Positions 5,319 to 6,159 of a DNA stretch of 6,159 nt are shown one piece after another. This DNA comes from Novosphingobium sp. Its GTDB lineage: Bacteria > Pseudomonadota > Alphaproteobacteria > Sphingomonadales > Sphingomonadaceae. The stretch's first letter is position 1. Each line of letters starts with the position of its first letter. Below the pieces are notes generated by a model that saw only the letters and a program-made list of their open reading frames with translations, did not search any database and was not told where the DNA came from. The position numbers and the translations under genes were made by a program. The stretch is taken from assembly GCA_020853995.1 (NCBI GenBank), contig JADYXV010000343.1, positions 1 through 6,159 of the forward strand. Reading direction: 5' to 3'.

Positions 5319-6159
5319 ATGGCGGGTAAGAAAAGCCCTTGGGGATCATCAGGGGGCAGCGAACCGCCTGCGCCCGATGAAGCTGGCCCTGCGCCACAAG
5401 GGGATGCGCCCACCGAAGGCCCGCGAAATCCGTGGTTGCCACCGCAATCGGGTGAAGCGCCCAAACGTGGCCCCAATATCGAAGACATTTTCCGCGCCCG
5501 CAAAGGCGGCGGTGGCGGCGGCGGGGGTCGTGGCCCAACCATGCCGCGCCTGCCGCAGCGGCCCGATGGCAAATCGTGGGCGCCAGTCGGCATTGCGATT
5601 GTCGCTGCACTCGGGCTTTCAACGTCGATGGTCCACCGCATTGCCCCGCAGGAAAAGGGCATCGTCACCACGTTCGGCTCGTATTCGCGCACGCTCGATT
5701 CCGGCATGGCGCTGACCATGCCCTGGCCGATCCAGCAGGTGAGCGTGACGGACGTCACCTCGATCCGCCGCGAATCCATCCCTGAAGGCGACGGCGAAAA
5801 GCTGATGCTGACAGGCGACCAGAACTTGCTGTTCCTGACTTATCTGGTCCGCTGGAACATCAAGGACCTGAAGCAGTATTCGTTCCAGTTGGCCGAACCT
5901 GACCAGACCGTGCGTGAAGTGGCAGAAGCCGCCATGCGCCAGTCGATTGCCGAAGTGAACCTGAACGACGCGATGGGTTCGGGCCGCCAGCAGATTGAAC
6001 AGAACGTCCGCGACCGCATGCAGCGCGTGCTTGATGCCTATCGCTCTGGCGTTTCGATTCAGGGCGTCGACATCAAGAAGACCGATCCGCCGACCAAAGT
6101 GGTCGACGCGTTCAAGGAAGTGCTGGCCGCCCAGCAGGACGCACAGAGCGAAATCAACC
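5319..6159 (+). CDS. hflK: HflK, SPFH-domain regulator of FtsH protease (3' end cut)
   Basis: HflK forms a large inner-membrane complex with HflC that surrounds FtsH and modulates its proteolysis of membrane proteins. The reading frame stays open to the window end, giving 280 residues plus one base of a protein that is usually 350-420. Residues 1-86 are a disordered Pro/Gly-rich cytoplasmic tail beginning MAGKKSPWG, with eight glycines in a row (63-70). Residues 87-104 form a single membrane span (WAPVGIAIVAALGLSTSM). From about 105 the SPFH/band-7 domain follows: APQEKGIVTTFGSYSRTLDSGM, then LMLTGDQNLLFLTYLVRWNIKD (161-183), typical of HflK, and an alpha-helical part rich in Gln and Glu. The start at 5319 has a good ribosome binding site; an in-frame ATG at 5265 would add 18 residues. 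hflC is expected downstream, outside the window. It is divergent from mrp. Confidence 0.94.
   Translation, partial: MAGKKSPWGSSGGSEPPAPDEAGPAPQGDAPTEGPRNPWLPPQSGEAPKRGPNIEDIFRARKGGGGGGGGRGPTMPRLPQRPDGKSWAPVGIAIVAALGLSTSMVHRIAPQEKGIVTTFGSYSRTLDSGMALTMPWPIQQVSVTDVTSIRRESIPEGDGEKLMLTGDQNLLFLTYLVRWNIKDLKQYSFQLAEPDQTVREVAEAAMRQSIAEVNLNDAMGSGRQQIEQNVRDRMQRVLDAYRSGVSIQGVDIKKTDPPTKVVDAFKEVLAAQQDAQSEIN

Noticed and set aside
5278..5715. 145-codon open frame on the plus strand overlapping hflK
   Set aside because: It is a shifted frame of the hflK N-terminal region with a basic, featureless product.
5201..5779. 192-codon open frame on the minus strand over hflK
   Set aside because: It is antisense to the well-supported HflK N-terminus; its proline run is just the complement of the glycine tract.

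Overview
This 6.2 kb, GC-rich window looks like chromosomal DNA of an alphaproteobacterium, most likely a sphingomonad. I infer this from the style of the proteins (an HflK with a Gly/Pro-rich N-terminus, an IorB-like molybdenum hydroxylase, an Mrp ATPase and a soluble P450), from recall rather than any search. No tRNA, rRNA, CRISPR array, insertion sequence or phage gene is visible. The DNA is almost fully coding.

Layout. Four genes lie on the minus strand and read right to left. They are an Mrp/ApbC-type P-loop Fe-S carrier (4203-5168, GTG start), an IorB-like molybdopterin-binding hydroxylase subunit with a twin-arginine signal (1887-4196), ferrochelatase hemH (855-1868), and the N-terminal 257 residues of a cytochrome P450 (772 down to the left edge). 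The first three are separated by only 6 and 18 bp and probably form one transcript. The P450 follows after an 82-bp gap that holds two overlapping inverted repeats and may have its own control. On the plus strand, hflK starts at 5319 and runs off the right edge. A 150-bp divergent intergenic region separates it from mrp.

Functional theme. The four minus-strand genes all concern metal cofactors: Fe-S cluster delivery (Mrp), a molybdenum hydroxylase whose family normally needs a [2Fe-2S] partner, the last step of protoheme synthesis (HemH), and a heme-thiolate enzyme (P450). This is suggestive, but it could simply be inherited gene order. HflK belongs to the membrane complex that modulates FtsH proteolysis and has no obvious link to the cluster.

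Most notable points. The Mo-hydroxylase large subunit has no small Fe-S subunit gene next to it and has an altered Gly-rich cofactor motif. The P450 leader has a 20-bp imperfect palindrome and a hairpin that overlaps the ribosome binding site. hflK has two in-frame starts, the upstream one lying where a promoter would begin transcription. I found no convincing evidence of an entirely new system.
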